A stretch of DNA of 64,000 bases from an uncultured Aquimarina sp. (GCA_947500505.1 CANMSL010000003.1:434001-498000); one strand, 5' to 3'; positions 26,275-36,467 are shown, counted from the stretch's first letter. Made by a program: numbers and translations. Notes: generated by a model not told the origin, from the letters alone.

Positions 26275-27750
26275 TTAAAATTGATAACTTATAATGATGT
26301 TTAGAAAGTCACTTATTTCCCTTGGGGTGGGATTATCCCTAACAAACCCGCCCGAGTAGAAATGCGAATAATTTATCTGTGCCGAAACATTCTTATTGAC
26401 GATATACCTTAACAGGAAGTCTAACTGACTTCCTAAATAACTTTTGCCATTGCCATCATCAGGCAACAACGGTAGGCCTGCTCCTCCAATATAGATGCCG
26501 TCTTCTACGGAACTACGCCAATACCAGGTCCAATCTGCCATAAACGAAAATTTTTGGGGTATTGATAGTGTAATGCTTGGATGGATATCCCAAAAATTAG
26601 AGGCATACAATGCACCAGCTCCCTGAAAATACCCTTGGCGCGGATACATTGGGTTAAAGTTGTTCAGTTTTGTATCTGTCGAGTCCCTATCTCCCGTAAA
26701 ATAATCGGCCTTTAAACCAAATCTGGTATTCAGCGATTTATCCTTTATAGTGTAGCCCACATCTCCGTAGAAACCAGTGGCAGCAATTCGTTGTGCGCCA
26801 ACGCTTCCCACTTGGCCAACTAAATCCATATCGTAATCCCAACCGTTCTTTTTGCCATACCAACGCATACCCAGGGAATGCCGGGTTTCAACACCCTCGG
26901 CATTATAAAACTGGGAAACTTCATCATCAAAACCCAAATAATAGAAATCGTAATTGCTCTTGGTCGGTTCGCCGTTATTGTATTGGGCATAGGCACCCCA
27001 GAATGTTTCTTCACTATCCAATATGGGGTTGTCAAATACGCCCTCATTCAGATTATTGCCATAGTATTCAAGGAGAAAGGCATCGATATTCCATTTTTTT
27101 GAATTGTACAACACTTTTAAACCCTCCCAGTAATGCCTTACGTTTGGTCCGTGCCGTATGGTAATCATTCTCCCACGGCCATAATTGATTTCTTGCTTTC
27201 CTAAACGAGCAGTCAAACTTTTATCGTCTTTGTTCCAAAATTTATAATCGATAAAGAGGTTCAGAAAGAATAATTCATCCCTATCAATAGGTCTTGGAGG
27301 CTGTTCCTTGAAAAAATCAAGCCCTGAAGCTGGTTGTACGAACAACCTGAATTTGTTGCCAATGTGCAAATCAGTGTGAAACATAATTCGAGTCAGTAAG
27401 TACTCGTCTCCTTGGTCCATCCGGTTGCGTAGGCTTTCATAATACGGTCTTACATCCCAACCCAAGGATAGGTATGTACTACCATCCTTGTTAATCGGGA
27501 TGTATTTCAAAGATGCTAGACCGGTCAATTTATCATTTAAAGCGTCATCCCTCAAGCTTGAATAATCCTCTAAATATCTAATGAGCATCGTTCTTGGTAA
27601 TTCTGAACCCTCATCATCTTGAGAAAAACCCAAATCGCACCTTACCATTAACAACATCACCAGTACAGCTTTTGATAGCAATGTACAATCCCTGAAGAAA
27701 AAGCGGTTTGGTGTAGTAGAGATACTTATATGAGCCTGGTTCGATTTCAT
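26275..27750 (-). CDS. Second alginate-export-family outer-membrane barrel protein
   Basis: A 491-aa paralog of the protein at 5543-6898. Shared blocks are STYLSLGWDVRPYYESL, GKQEINYGRGRMITIRHGPN, VRHYWEGLKVLYNSKKW and the terminal NIIISYQF. An N-terminal hydrophobic segment near residues 25-43 is the export signal, and the barrel ends in Phe. Its stop-to-start neighbour upstream is an isochorismatase-like hydrolase with no gap. Repeated pairing of this porin type with isochorismatase-like enzymes suggests that the porin admits their substrate or releases their product. Confidence 0.8.
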   Translation of the reverse strand: MKSNQAHISISTTPNRFFFRDCTLLSKAVLVMLLMVRCDLGFSQDDEGSELPRTMLIRYLEDYSSLRDDALNDKLTGLASLKYIPINKDGSTYLSLGWDVRPYYESLRNRMDQGDEYLLTRIMFHTDLHIGNKFRLFVQPASGLDFFKEQPPRPIDRDELFFLNLFIDYKFWNKDDKSLTARLGKQEINYGRGRMITIRHGPNVRHYWEGLKVLYNSKKWNIDAFLLEYYGNNLNEGVFDNPILDSEETFWGAYAQYNNGEPTKSNYDFYYLGFDDEVSQFYNAEGVETRHSLGMRWYGKKNGWDYDMDLVGQVGSVGAQRIAATGFYGDVGYTIKDKSLNTRFGLKADYFTGDRDSTDTKLNNFNPMYPRQGYFQGAGALYASNFWDIHPSITLSIPQKFSFMADWTWYWRSSVEDGIYIGGAGLPLLPDDGNGKSYLGSQLDFLLRYIVNKNVSAQINYSHFYSGGFVRDNPTPREISDFLNIIISYQF

Positions 27751-28431
27751 TTAATTGCCAGGTTTGTATAGGCCCAATACGCCCCAATAGGTGAGTTCTG
27801 CATAGAGCGCACCAACTTGTTTGCCCTCTGGTTTTTTCCAATCTTTTAATATTTCTGAAGCTAGCATCACCATCCCAATGGGAACCGCTCCAGCATTCAC
27901 AAGTCTCATTATGGCCGCATTCTCGACAAGTTCTGATGTCGTACCAGAAGCGTCGACCAATACATAGACATCATAACCATTACGTAATAGGTCTAATGAG
28001 GTAATCAACGTACAGTTATCAATGCTGATTCCACCAATAACAATTTTCTTTCGCCCAAATTTTTTCAAAGTTTCTTGAAAACCCGCTGCATCCCAAGCAC
28101 TAACGGTATGACGTCCTATTTTAACGGCATCTTCTGGCGCTTCATCAATTATTTCTTTTATAAAGTTGCCTCGAAAACCACCCTCGTCACCTAAGATTAT
28201 TGTGGGTATATCAAAGATTTTTGAAGTTCGGGCGAACGCTCTTGAATTGGCAATGAACAGATGGTGTTCAATGGTTTTAATACCAGGCATAAAACCATCC
28301 AAATAATCTACCATAATAAATGTGACGTTATCTTTGGTAAGCTCATCGAGATGAGGGTTGTCCTGGGCTTTTAAACCGGGGACTGTTATTGTTAATAAGG
28401 CTACAAAGAGTACCGATGCTAGAGTCTTCAT
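27751..28431 (-). CDS. Secreted isochorismatase-family hydrolase
   Basis: The frame is open from 28500, but MKTLASVLFVALLTITVPG at 28431 is a clean signal peptide start (cleavage near LKAQ), giving 226 aa. Catalytic positions fit Asp in IMVDYLDGFMPG and Cys in IGGISIDNCTLITSLD. The first residue block differs from the usual DxQ, having DYLDG, so activity may be modified. It abuts the porin-like gene with no gap. A strong hairpin at 28455-28483 separates it from the hydrolase gene upstream. Confidence 0.83.
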   Translation of the reverse strand: MKTLASVLFVALLTITVPGLKAQDNPHLDELTKDNVTFIMVDYLDGFMPGIKTIEHHLFIANSRAFARTSKIFDIPTIILGDEGGFRGNFIKEIIDEAPEDAVKIGRHTVSAWDAAGFQETLKKFGRKKIVIGGISIDNCTLITSLDLLRNGYDVYVLVDASGTTSELVENAAIMRLVNAGAVPIGMVMLASEILKDWKKPEGKQVGALYAELTYWGVLGLYKPGN

Positions 28432-28454
28432 GTTTATTGTTTTTAATTTTGAGA

Positions 28455-28483
28455 AAACAGTTGCCAAATATTGGCAACTGTTT
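28455..28483 (-). terminator. Perfect 13-bp hairpin between two isochorismatase-like genes
   Basis: Arms 28455-28467 and 28471-28483 are perfectly complementary around a 3-base loop. On the minus strand the second arm ends in TTTTC. It is 17 bp past the stop of the upstream hydrolase and 24 bp before the next start, so it may end or weaken transcription within the operon. Confidence 0.75.
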
Positions 28484-28499
28484 CCATCGCTTTTACGCA

Positions 28500-29192
28500 C
28501 TAATTTTTAGGCTCTTCATCCCTGATTAATTCAAGGTCTGGATATTGACCAATACTGTACATCCAATTATTGGTAACAAAATCTAAAGCTGGAAGATGTT
28601 CTGCCATCATGCCCATAACTTCGGCATCATTTTCGGCATTATGGTCGCGGTGTAATTCACCCCATACTGATACCCAATTGGTCAGCACAACACCAGCTGC
28701 ATTTAATCGCATCATAGTAGCTTGTGTTGTCAACATATCCCAGTTTCCGGAAGCATCAACAACGGCATACACCTCATATCCGTCTGCCGCTAAATGCAGC
28801 GCGGGCAAAGCAAGGCAATAGTCAAAAGTACAACCAGCCATTATTAGTTTCTTTTTTCCTGTTTTCTTTATCGCATCCCTAAAGTTTGGGTCATCATAAG
28901 CGTTTGGAAAATGTCTATCGATAACCGGAACATCTGGAAAGGTTTCTACCAAACCGCGCATCAATGGCCCACCAGAATTTTTACCACCATAACCACCTTG
29001 GGTCAATACAACAGGTAACTTGAACATTTTTCCGATTTGGGCAAGACCTAGAATATTCTTTTGTAATTTCTCGACAGGTATGTCAAAACAGGCGGATAAC
29101 AGCCCCGTTTGGTGGTCAATCATTACTAAGGCGGAGTTGTCTACTGAAAGTCTATCTTCTGAACTGTACGGTTGGTGACTAAATTTTTCCAT
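28500..29192 (-). CDS. Isochorismatase-family hydrolase (YcaC-like, cytoplasmic)
   Basis: A 230-aa protein without signal peptide. Triad positions fit Asp in ALVMIDHQTGLLSACFD, Lys in the GKKKLIMAG region and Cys in MAGCTFDYCLALPALHL. Downstream blocks DGYEVYAVVDASGNWD and AAGVVLTNWVSVWGELHRD fit YcaC-type proteins, hydrolases of unknown substrate whose transcription is often raised by AraC regulators or stress. Two AraC genes lie directly upstream in the same orientation. Confidence 0.87.
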   Translation of the reverse strand: MEKFSHQPYSSEDRLSVDNSALVMIDHQTGLLSACFDIPVEKLQKNILGLAQIGKMFKLPVVLTQGGYGGKNSGGPLMRGLVETFPDVPVIDRHFPNAYDDPNFRDAIKKTGKKKLIMAGCTFDYCLALPALHLAADGYEVYAVVDASGNWDMLTTQATMMRLNAAGVVLTNWVSVWGELHRDHNAENDAEVMGMMAEHLPALDFVTNNWMYSIGQYPDLELIRDEEPKN

Positions 29193-29289
29193 TTTCTATA
29201 TTTTAGATTTAAATTCTGGATAAACTTAAGTTGACCTTATCGATTCTTTTTGACAATTTTTGCGCTGCAGCCGCTTTTATGCTATTGTT

Positions 29290-30027
29290 TCAAAAAGCAT
29301 TCAGCACGACAGTAGGGTTGCAGCCGAACCGTTCCTTAAAAATTTTTGAAAAATAGCTTTGGTTTTTATAGCCGACTGTACTAGCCGCTCTCCTTACCGA
29401 ACATTTTTGTTGAAAAAGCATCACCATTGCCCTTTCCATTCTGATTTGCTGTAACCACTCCGTAGGTGAAAGACCCGTTTCTTTTTTAAATATTCTCGTG
29501 AAATGAAAAGCGCTGTATGACAAATAGGATGCCAAATCACTACTTTTCAAATCATATTCCAGATTTTGCATTACGTAGGCTTTCAGTAGGTTCATCTGAT
29601 ATGGAGTGATATGAAATTTTGTTGGACATTTATCGGTGGTCTTTTGAGCAGTATGCCTCAGTAGCAATTCCAAAAGCACCTGGATTTGGAGTAGCGGAAA
29701 GTTTTCCTGCGAACTTTCGAGTATCACTTTTTCACGGATATCCAACAAGGTCAACCATACAATGGGTTGGGCGATGCAACTGGTAATGTCCTCCTCCTTC
29801 GAGGTTCTTTTGTTGAACAAATAAAGGCTGATGGCATTTTTTCTAACTCGATAACAACCATTTTTGCCACCCAGATTTTTGTCACCTTTCCATAGAAAGA
29901 CAGAAGCTGCTTCTTCAAAATCCAGACATAGATAATTGTAGTTCTTGTTAAGGTCGGCATATCGAAATACGTTTCGGCATAGAACGGTAAATGTCTTGCA
30001 ATCACTGTTTGAAATGGTTATGTTCAT
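29290..30027 (-). CDS. AraC-family transcriptional regulator
   Basis: A 245-aa regulator. The N-terminal 140 residues form a cupin-like sensing domain with no recognised ligand signature. The C-terminal double helix-turn-helix covers about residues 145-245 (LKSSDLASYLSYSAFHFTRI, FKKETGLSPTEWLQQIRMER, RRAASTVGYKNQSYFSKIFK). It is 3 bp downstream of another AraC gene and about 100 bp upstream of an isochorismatase-like gene, its likely target. Confidence 0.9.
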   Translation of the reverse strand: MNITISNSDCKTFTVLCRNVFRYADLNKNYNYLCLDFEEAASVFLWKGDKNLGGKNGCYRVRKNAISLYLFNKRTSKEEDITSCIAQPIVWLTLLDIREKVILESSQENFPLLQIQVLLELLLRHTAQKTTDKCPTKFHITPYQMNLLKAYVMQNLEYDLKSSDLASYLSYSAFHFTRIFKKETGLSPTEWLQQIRMERAMVMLFQQKCSVRRAASTVGYKNQSYFSKIFKERFGCNPTVVLNAF

Positions 30028-30030
30028 TGT

Positions 30031-30759
30031 TTAGCTTGAGATGACCTGTACTTGATGATGTCTGAATTGTAAAGGCGAAAGGCCCATTTTATCTTTGAAA
30101 ACTCTTGAAAAATGACCCGCATTGTTAAAGCCTACGCTTAGGGCTATTTGTAATACTGATGCCCCTGATTTTAAAATAATGTTCTTTGCTTTTTGAACCC
30201 TATATTGATTGATATATGAGGTAAGGGATTCGCCCATCACCTTTTTAAACGTTCTAGAAAAATGGGATTCATTGGTCTGGTAGGCGCTGGCTATATCTTT
30301 TAATTTCAGTTGCCCATCGGTATCGTTTTCTATGAGACCGTGCAGCAATTCTATATTGGCTTTACAAAACTTTTGGGAGAAAGCTTTGGGTCGAGCAGAC
30401 TCACATTCCAAACTTTGCAATTTCAGGATTAAAAGTTCTTTGAGGGCCTTTGCTCCCGTGCCTCCAATACATTTCTCCAAAAGAAGTTTGTGAAGACATT
30501 TTATAAGTGGAAATGTTATGGGGTTGAGCCTAGCTTCATAGTTAAAAATAGATCCTGAAACAATTTCTCTACAGCTTATATTCTTTTTTCCAATGGAATA
30601 AATACGTGATTTTTTGTATGCACCGATATTCAGATGTATTGAGGTTTCTGAAAGATGTTCCATTTTATTGGAAGTTGTGGATGCCACAATTATGATTTTA
30701 CCGTATAAGGTACTATTCGATTTTCCCAAAGTATCAGTCAATGTTGAAGTAGTTTCCAT
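30031..30759 (-). CDS. AraC-family transcriptional regulator
   Basis: A regulator of 242 aa counted from METTSTLTDTLGKSN at 30759; the frame is open from 30807 but the extra residues look unlike a protein start. The N-terminal half has no recognised sensor domain. The C-terminal pair of helix-turn-helices is clear (LKLKDIASAYQTNESHFSRT, SLTSYINQYRVQKAK, VLQIALSVGFNNAGHFSRVF, KMGLSPLQFR). It forms a pair with the gene at 29290 and is divergent from the histidine kinase at 30990. Confidence 0.88.
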   Translation of the reverse strand: METTSTLTDTLGKSNSTLYGKIIIVASTTSNKMEHLSETSIHLNIGAYKKSRIYSIGKKNISCREIVSGSIFNYEARLNPITFPLIKCLHKLLLEKCIGGTGAKALKELLILKLQSLECESARPKAFSQKFCKANIELLHGLIENDTDGQLKLKDIASAYQTNESHFSRTFKKVMGESLTSYINQYRVQKAKNIILKSGASVLQIALSVGFNNAGHFSRVFKDKMGLSPLQFRHHQVQVISS

Positions 30760-30872
30760 AGTTTTTTGGTTTATGCTTATTGTTTCAAAACATACACCAA
30801 AAAGCAATGACCAAGCCTAAGTACCGTCGTTGTTGGGATTAAACCAAATTCAGAATTTTATACATAAAAAAC

Positions 30873-30894
30873 AATACACGGTATTTCGTGTATT
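30873..30894. promoter_or_regulatory. Inverted repeat in divergent AraC/kinase space
   Basis: AATACACG (30873-30880) and CGTGTATT (30887-30894) are perfect inverted arms 6 bp apart, in the 230-bp region between an AraC gene and a histidine kinase gene that point away from each other. A dimeric operator is one possibility. Confidence 0.35.
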
Positions 30895-30989
30895 TAAGAT
30901 TTTACCCTTGGTATGTCGTTTTTAATAATTATATTGCTCTGAAAACAAGATTATTAATATGTTCTTTATTAGAATAAATATGTGCTCAA

Positions 30990-32858
30990 ATGTTATCAAA
31001 ACCACACCTAACGGCCTCTATAATACCACTCTTAATAGTTTATAAAAAGGTGAGAAAGTTATCTTTTACGCTCTGTATATTCATATTATCTTCAATCACA
31101 GTTACAGGACAGAAAATCAGTCGTATTGACAGCCTCAAGAATATATTGAAAGAAGAATTACATGATTCCATTCGATATAAACATTTGGACAGAATTTCCA
31201 TTTTATATACTCAATCCGACCCAGATTCCAGTCTACATTTTGCTACCAAGGCTCTAGAGTTAGCCACCAAAAATAATTTTCTTGAGGGTCAGGCTAGAAG
31301 TCAAAATCAGCTCTCTATTTATTTTCAAAATTTGGGAGATTATGAGAGCGCTCTGGAATATTTACACAAATCTGCAAAAATATTCGATGCTCTGGGTAAG
31401 CCTGAAAGCGGAATAGCTTACTACAATATGTCGAGGCTCTATAATGAACTGAAAGATTTTTCAAATTGTCTAAAGTATGCCCTATTGGCAAAGGATGCTT
31501 TTATGGATACCTCTTTGGAGCAATATATAGGGTATGTTGAAATAGGTCTTGGTGAGGTCTATACACATCAAAAGGAATATGATAAAGCCAAAAATGCACT
31601 TTTAAGGAGTAAAGAGAGTGCTTTAGAATACAAAGACAGTATGCTTTTGGCAAGTAGCATTGCCAATTCTGCTGATGTTGCTTTTGCAGAAAGAAATTAC
31701 AGGAAAGCCAAGCAGCTACAAGAAGAAGTTCTTTCACTAAAGCAAGTTTCCAATGACAGATATGGCTTGGCCGAAGCATGGATTCAGTTGGCAGAGAAAA
31801 GTATGATGCTCGAGACCAGCTACGCTGAAATAGAAAGAATACTAAATGAGGCCTTGGCGATAATTGAGCCGAATGATTTTAAAACACTAAAGGCAGATGC
31901 CTTTGAACTTAAAGCACGTCTGAATGCTAAGAAAAACGATTATGAAACTGCTTTTGCCTACCAACTTAGATTTCAGGAAGCAAGTGATAGCCTTGTAATG
32001 ATGAACAATGACCGCAATATGAAGCTGGCGGAAAATAAATACCAAGCAAGGGCCAAACAGCGTGAGATTGATATTCTTGAACAAGAGCGCATCATTCAAA
32101 ATCTAAGAAATGATAAACAGCAGTTATGGCTAATGGTCTTGAGCATCGGAGCTCTTATCATATTGATGCTTGCCGTAGTTTTCTACCGCAGAAATAAACA
32201 AGCAAAGCAGGCCAATCTCACCATAAGCGAGCAAAAAAACACGCTGGAGAAAACAGTACAGGAAAAAGAGGTTTTGGTAAAGGAGATACACCACCGTACT
32301 AAAAATAACCTCTATTTGATAGAAAGCCTTTTCGACAAGCAGTTGGCACTTATAAAGAACGAAGAGGCCAAAAAGGCTTTAAAAGAGGGTCAGGGATACC
32401 TAGAGGCCATCCGATTGATTCATAAACAGATGTTTTTGGCGGACGAGACCTCCCTACAGGTAGATATGAAGTCTTTCCTTATCGATTTATCACATTATTA
32501 CAATTCAGTTCTCAAGGATATTACGAATCCCATAGAACTAACTATGGATAATGACGAAGTGATTTTGGATGTCAATAAAGCTGTTCCTGTCAGTTTGGCC
32601 ATCAATGAGCTAATTTCCAACGCAACAAAACATGCCTTTCCGAATAGGGAGGAATCTAGATATATAAATATTGAGGTCGAAATAGAAAGGAACGATTATA
32701 TTTTCAATATTCGAGACAATGGTCGAGGTTACTCATCCACCGGCAAAGAGGGTGGTGGGCTCAAATTGGTAAGAGGGTTGGTCAAACAGGTTGGTGGACT
32801 ACTGTCTCTAAAAAGTGACAATGGTACCCAGGCCAGTATCAAAATCAAAATTGTGTAA
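30990..32858 (+). CDS. TPR-containing sensor histidine kinase (HisKA_2 type)
   Basis: A 622-aa kinase with an N-terminal hydrophobic signal (SFTLCIFILSSITVTGQ), TPR repeats over about residues 50-330, a coiled stretch and a transmembrane helix near 375-397 (LWLMVLSIGALIILMLAVVF). The kinase core has LVKEIHHRTKNNLYLIESLF with acceptor His near 433, and HATPase blocks SLAINELISNATKHAF and NIRDNGRGY. Architecture matches the kinase at 17820. The response regulator gene follows after 21 bp, so they are probably partners. Confidence 0.92.
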   Translation: MLSKPHLTASIIPLLIVYKKVRKLSFTLCIFILSSITVTGQKISRIDSLKNILKEELHDSIRYKHLDRISILYTQSDPDSSLHFATKALELATKNNFLEGQARSQNQLSIYFQNLGDYESALEYLHKSAKIFDALGKPESGIAYYNMSRLYNELKDFSNCLKYALLAKDAFMDTSLEQYIGYVEIGLGEVYTHQKEYDKAKNALLRSKESALEYKDSMLLASSIANSADVAFAERNYRKAKQLQEEVLSLKQVSNDRYGLAEAWIQLAEKSMMLETSYAEIERILNEALAIIEPNDFKTLKADAFELKARLNAKKNDYETAFAYQLRFQEASDSLVMMNNDRNMKLAENKYQARAKQREIDILEQERIIQNLRNDKQQLWLMVLSIGALIILMLAVVFYRRNKQAKQANLTISEQKNTLEKTVQEKEVLVKEIHHRTKNNLYLIESLFDKQLALIKNEEAKKALKEGQGYLEAIRLIHKQMFLADETSLQVDMKSFLIDLSHYYNSVLKDITNPIELTMDNDEVILDVNKAVPVSLAINELISNATKHAFPNREESRYINIEVEIERNDYIFNIRDNGRGYSSTGKEGGGLKLVRGLVKQVGGLLSLKSDNGTQASIKIKIV

Positions 32859-32879
32859 AATAAAATAACGGATAAGTAT

Positions 32880-35800
32880 ATGGGTAGTAAAAAGGAAGAA
32901 AATCTTCAACTATTGATAGTGGAAGATGAATTTATACTACAGGAGAAGCTAAAAGATATGCTTCTTAATATGGGTTATAAAAAACTCCATGTAGCACAAA
33001 ATGTTGATGAAGTCGAAAAATGCGTTGCAATCCACAAAATTGACTTGGCACTGATGGACTTAAATCTTCATGGAGAGTTTTTGGGTGTGGATATTGCTGA
33101 GTCCATTAAACAGAACCATGACATACCCAGTATATTTATATCTTCCTACGATGAGCAAGATGTAGTGGATAAGGCTAAGAAAGTGAATCCCTTTGGATAT
33201 ATATTAAAACCTGTGCGAGAAAGGGAGCTCAAACTGGCCCTAGAAATGGCTACTTACAGGTTGCGGTTCGACGAGAGTCGATATTTGGCAAAACAGCTTA
33301 ATCAAGAAAAGGCAAAAGCCGAAAGTTTGCTAGCTATAACAGAAGCTATCGCCAACATCAACACCGGACCTGAATTGGTAAGAGCCATTTTCAACCAAGT
33401 TCGTAAAGTATTTCCATTTGACGAAGCAGGTTTGTTTCATTTAGATTTTGAAAATCAGCTAGAGAGGGATTTAATCGTCGATTATAGTTATAATACTAGC
33501 GATGCAAACGAAATTCTTAAAGAGAAAGGGGTCTATGGCTGGTTACCATTATCTTCTATTTCAAAATATATTATACAAAACAAGACATTGCATATAGAAG
33601 TTGAGGACATGTACAGGGAATTCAGACACCCGCATTTTGAACTTGTTAAGGATTTAGGTTTCAAAAAGATGATAGCCAGTCGTTTATCAATTGGTGATGA
33701 AATTGTTGGGTTTCTAGCCTTTTGGAGCAAGGAATTCAATGAATTTGAAGTTAAAGAGGAAATTTTTGAAAGTCTCACAAATCATTTGAGCATTGCATTG
33801 AACAATATTATCGTTCATGAAAAATTATTGGAAGAAAAAGCAAAAGCGGAAAGTTTGCTGGTCATTACGGAAGCTATTGCTAATATCAATACAGGACCAG
33901 AATTGGTAAATGCAATTTTCAACCATTTACAAAAAGTTTTTCCGTTTGATGAAGCTGGGCTTTTTCATTTAGACTTCGAAAACGATATGGAACGTGACCT
34001 AATTGTTGATTATGGCTATGATACCAGCGTCGTAAGCGAAGAATTAAAAAACGCCGGTCTCTTTAGTTGGATGCCTATGACTGCGTTGTCAAAATATTTG
34101 GTTGAAAATAAATACTTGCAGATGAGCATTTCAGAAATCTATGAGAAATTTAAACATCCACACTTTCAATTTACGGGCCTTTTGGATTTTAATGAGGTTA
34201 TGGCCTGTAGTTTGGAAAGTGGGGGAAATACAATTGGACTGCTATATTTTTGGAGCAAGAAAAAAAATGCATTTGATAATAAGAAACCGCTCTTCGAGTC
34301 CATAGCAAAACATCTTAATGTTGCATTAAATAATATTATTACCAATGAGACACTCAAAGAAGAGAAAACTTTCAAAGAAACACTGCTAGAAATTAGTGAA
34401 GCTGCAACCAAGATAAGAAATAGAGAACAGTTCGGTGGGATAATGCTCAATACCTTAAAGCCAATTATACACTTTGATGATGTGGTATTGGTCTATTTTT
34501 CAGACAATTTAAAATCATTCAATATTCTATTCACAGGTGCAGAAACTGCACGACAAGAACATCAATACTACGAAAAAGTAACACAACAGACGTTTCCGGT
34601 TCAGGGTACACCTATGGAAGACTTGATGAAAGGCGAAAAGTTGCAATTTTTGGAGACGGCTTTAACTTTGGAAGAATATCCCAAAGACCCAGGTTTAAGC
34701 TTGATGATGGAAACAGACCTCAATCATAGTGCAGCTATAAAGCTTTACAACAGGAATGAACTCTTAGGGGTATTGTTTTTTCATTTCAGCAGTCTTGATA
34801 AGATGAAACAGCACAAAAATGAACTTTATCTGAACATCGCGGACCAATTATCCATTGCCGTTGCCAATGTTTTGGCAAATGAAGAACTACTCGAAAAACA
34901 AAAACAAAAAGAAGAGCAACTCAAATTAAACAGGTCATTGATAAAAGCAAAAGATTTTAATTCATTACTTCGAGAGATTGCTTCAACTTTAAACTACAGG
35001 CTTTCATTTGATCATTTCAGTGTCAGGGTTTTTGACAATGAGCGTATCTACCATCATTATTTGATGAAAAAAGACGAACAAGGAAACTTTTTTGATTTGG
35101 GAAAGGGTTTGGCTACTAAGTCACATCAAGTAAAAATTGATGACCACGCCGAATTGATGAACTCCAGTACGCTACCGAGAATTTTGGTAGGCAAAACTTT
35201 TGATAAAGTGCTTGAAACCTCACAAATGAACAGAAGAAGAAATAAGTACGCTGGTGTCCGATCAGTATTAGAATATCCATTGGAATTTAGTAATGGATCA
35301 AAAGTTCTTCTTACCGTAAGCAGCACTATAGAAGATGCATTTTCTTTGGAGAGTCTTAAGGTTTTTGAAACCTACGTGGCACCAATCGCCTTAGGAATCC
35401 AAAATCTATTAGCTTTTGAACAAATCAAAAAACTAAAAGAAGATGCCGAGCAGGTAAAAGATTACCTGAGAGAGGAAGTCGATGTACATTACAATTTCGG
35501 AACCATTGTGGGCGAAAGCAATGTCTTAAAAAAGATATTGATGGAAATTAGCGAAGTGGCCAACACCGATAGTACGGTATTAATAACGGGAGAAACCGGT
35601 ACTGGAAAAGAATTAGTTGCCCGTGCCATCCATAATGCCTCTTCTCGAAGAGATAAAACTTTGATAAAAATCAATTGTGCCGCATTACCCGCTCAATTAC
35701 TCGAATCTGAACTTTTTGGACACGAAAAAGGCTCATTTACTGGGGCAACGCATCAACGTATTGGAAAATTTGAAGTAGCTAACAATAGTACCTTATTTTT

Positions 35801-36467
35801 AGATGAGATTGGAGAATTGCCTATGGAGCTTCAAGCTAAACTTCTGCGGGTCATCCAAGAAAAGGAGTTTGAACGTATAGGAAGTAATAAAGTTATCAAA
35901 ACCAATGCACGAATCATTGTAGCTACCAACCGCAATTTGGAACAGGAAATAAAAGAGGGCAATTTTCGGGCAGACTTATTTTATAGACTCAATGTATTTC
36001 CTATAAAAGTTCCATCACTACGAGAGCGAAAAGAGGATCTAGAGCATTTAGCAAACCATTTTATCAAGCAAAAGAATATAAATCTAGGAAAGAATATCAA
36101 AGGGCTCTCTGAAGCTACTCTAAAAGAGTTTACAGGTTATGACTGGCCGGGAAATGTTAGAGAAATGGAACATTTAATAGAACGTGCAATGATCTCTTCA
36201 AAATCTCCAAAACTCGCTATTAAAATCCCGAAAATTCTGGACTCAGATGCCGAGACATCAAGTGTATATTCACCAAAATCCTATAAAGAATCTGAGCAAG
36301 AAATCATATTGAACGCCCTTCGATATTGCGGTGGTCGTGTACGGGGCGAGGGAGGAACTGCAGAGATGCTGGAGTTACCACCTTCTACATTAGAATCGAA
36401 AATGAAACGCCTCGGAATCAAAAGGAAACATATCGTATTAGACAACAATACGGATTACAACTACTAA
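32880..36467 (+). CDS. Large NtrC-type response regulator: receiver, four GAF-like modules, sigma-54 AAA+, HTH
   Basis: A 1195-aa regulator. The receiver (1-125) has Asp60 in LALMDLNLHGE. GAF-like modules follow at about 150-315, 320-490, 500-680 and 690-870; the first two are close repeats, each starting AESLL(A/V)ITEAIANINTGPE. The AAA+ domain (about 885-1110) has Walker A GETGTGKE near 902, ESELFGHEKGSFTGA (GSFTGA rather than GAFTGA) near 944-957, Walker B LFLDEIGELP and RADLFYRLNVFPIKVPSLRER. A Fis-like helix-turn-helix ends the protein (AEMLELPPSTLESKMKRLGI). It would activate sigma-54 promoters in response to the kinase and possibly a ligand. Confidence 0.92.
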   Translation: MGSKKEENLQLLIVEDEFILQEKLKDMLLNMGYKKLHVAQNVDEVEKCVAIHKIDLALMDLNLHGEFLGVDIAESIKQNHDIPSIFISSYDEQDVVDKAKKVNPFGYILKPVRERELKLALEMATYRLRFDESRYLAKQLNQEKAKAESLLAITEAIANINTGPELVRAIFNQVRKVFPFDEAGLFHLDFENQLERDLIVDYSYNTSDANEILKEKGVYGWLPLSSISKYIIQNKTLHIEVEDMYREFRHPHFELVKDLGFKKMIASRLSIGDEIVGFLAFWSKEFNEFEVKEEIFESLTNHLSIALNNIIVHEKLLEEKAKAESLLVITEAIANINTGPELVNAIFNHLQKVFPFDEAGLFHLDFENDMERDLIVDYGYDTSVVSEELKNAGLFSWMPMTALSKYLVENKYLQMSISEIYEKFKHPHFQFTGLLDFNEVMACSLESGGNTIGLLYFWSKKKNAFDNKKPLFESIAKHLNVALNNIITNETLKEEKTFKETLLEISEAATKIRNREQFGGIMLNTLKPIIHFDDVVLVYFSDNLKSFNILFTGAETARQEHQYYEKVTQQTFPVQGTPMEDLMKGEKLQFLETALTLEEYPKDPGLSLMMETDLNHSAAIKLYNRNELLGVLFFHFSSLDKMKQHKNELYLNIADQLSIAVANVLANEELLEKQKQKEEQLKLNRSLIKAKDFNSLLREIASTLNYRLSFDHFSVRVFDNERIYHHYLMKKDEQGNFFDLGKGLATKSHQVKIDDHAELMNSSTLPRILVGKTFDKVLETSQMNRRRNKYAGVRSVLEYPLEFSNGSKVLLTVSSTIEDAFSLESLKVFETYVAPIALGIQNLLAFEQIKKLKEDAEQVKDYLREEVDVHYNFGTIVGESNVLKKILMEISEVANTDSTVLITGETGTGKELVARAIHNASSRRDKTLIKINCAALPAQLLESELFGHEKGSFTGATHQRIGKFEVANNSTLFLDEIGELPMELQAKLLRVIQEKEFERIGSNKVIKTNARIIVATNRNLEQEIKEGNFRADLFYRLNVFPIKVPSLRERKEDLEHLANHFIKQKNINLGKNIKGLSEATLKEFTGYDWPGNVREMEHLIERAMISSKSPKLAIKIPKILDSDAETSSVYSPKSYKESEQEIILNALRYCGGRVRGEGGTAEMLELPPSTLESKMKRLGIKRKHIVLDNNTDYNY

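Noticed and set aside
35735..35755. Loss of sigma-54 contact because GAFTGA is GSFTGA
   Set aside because: GSFTGA is a conservative, known variant in NtrC-type proteins; all other AAA+ motifs are intact.
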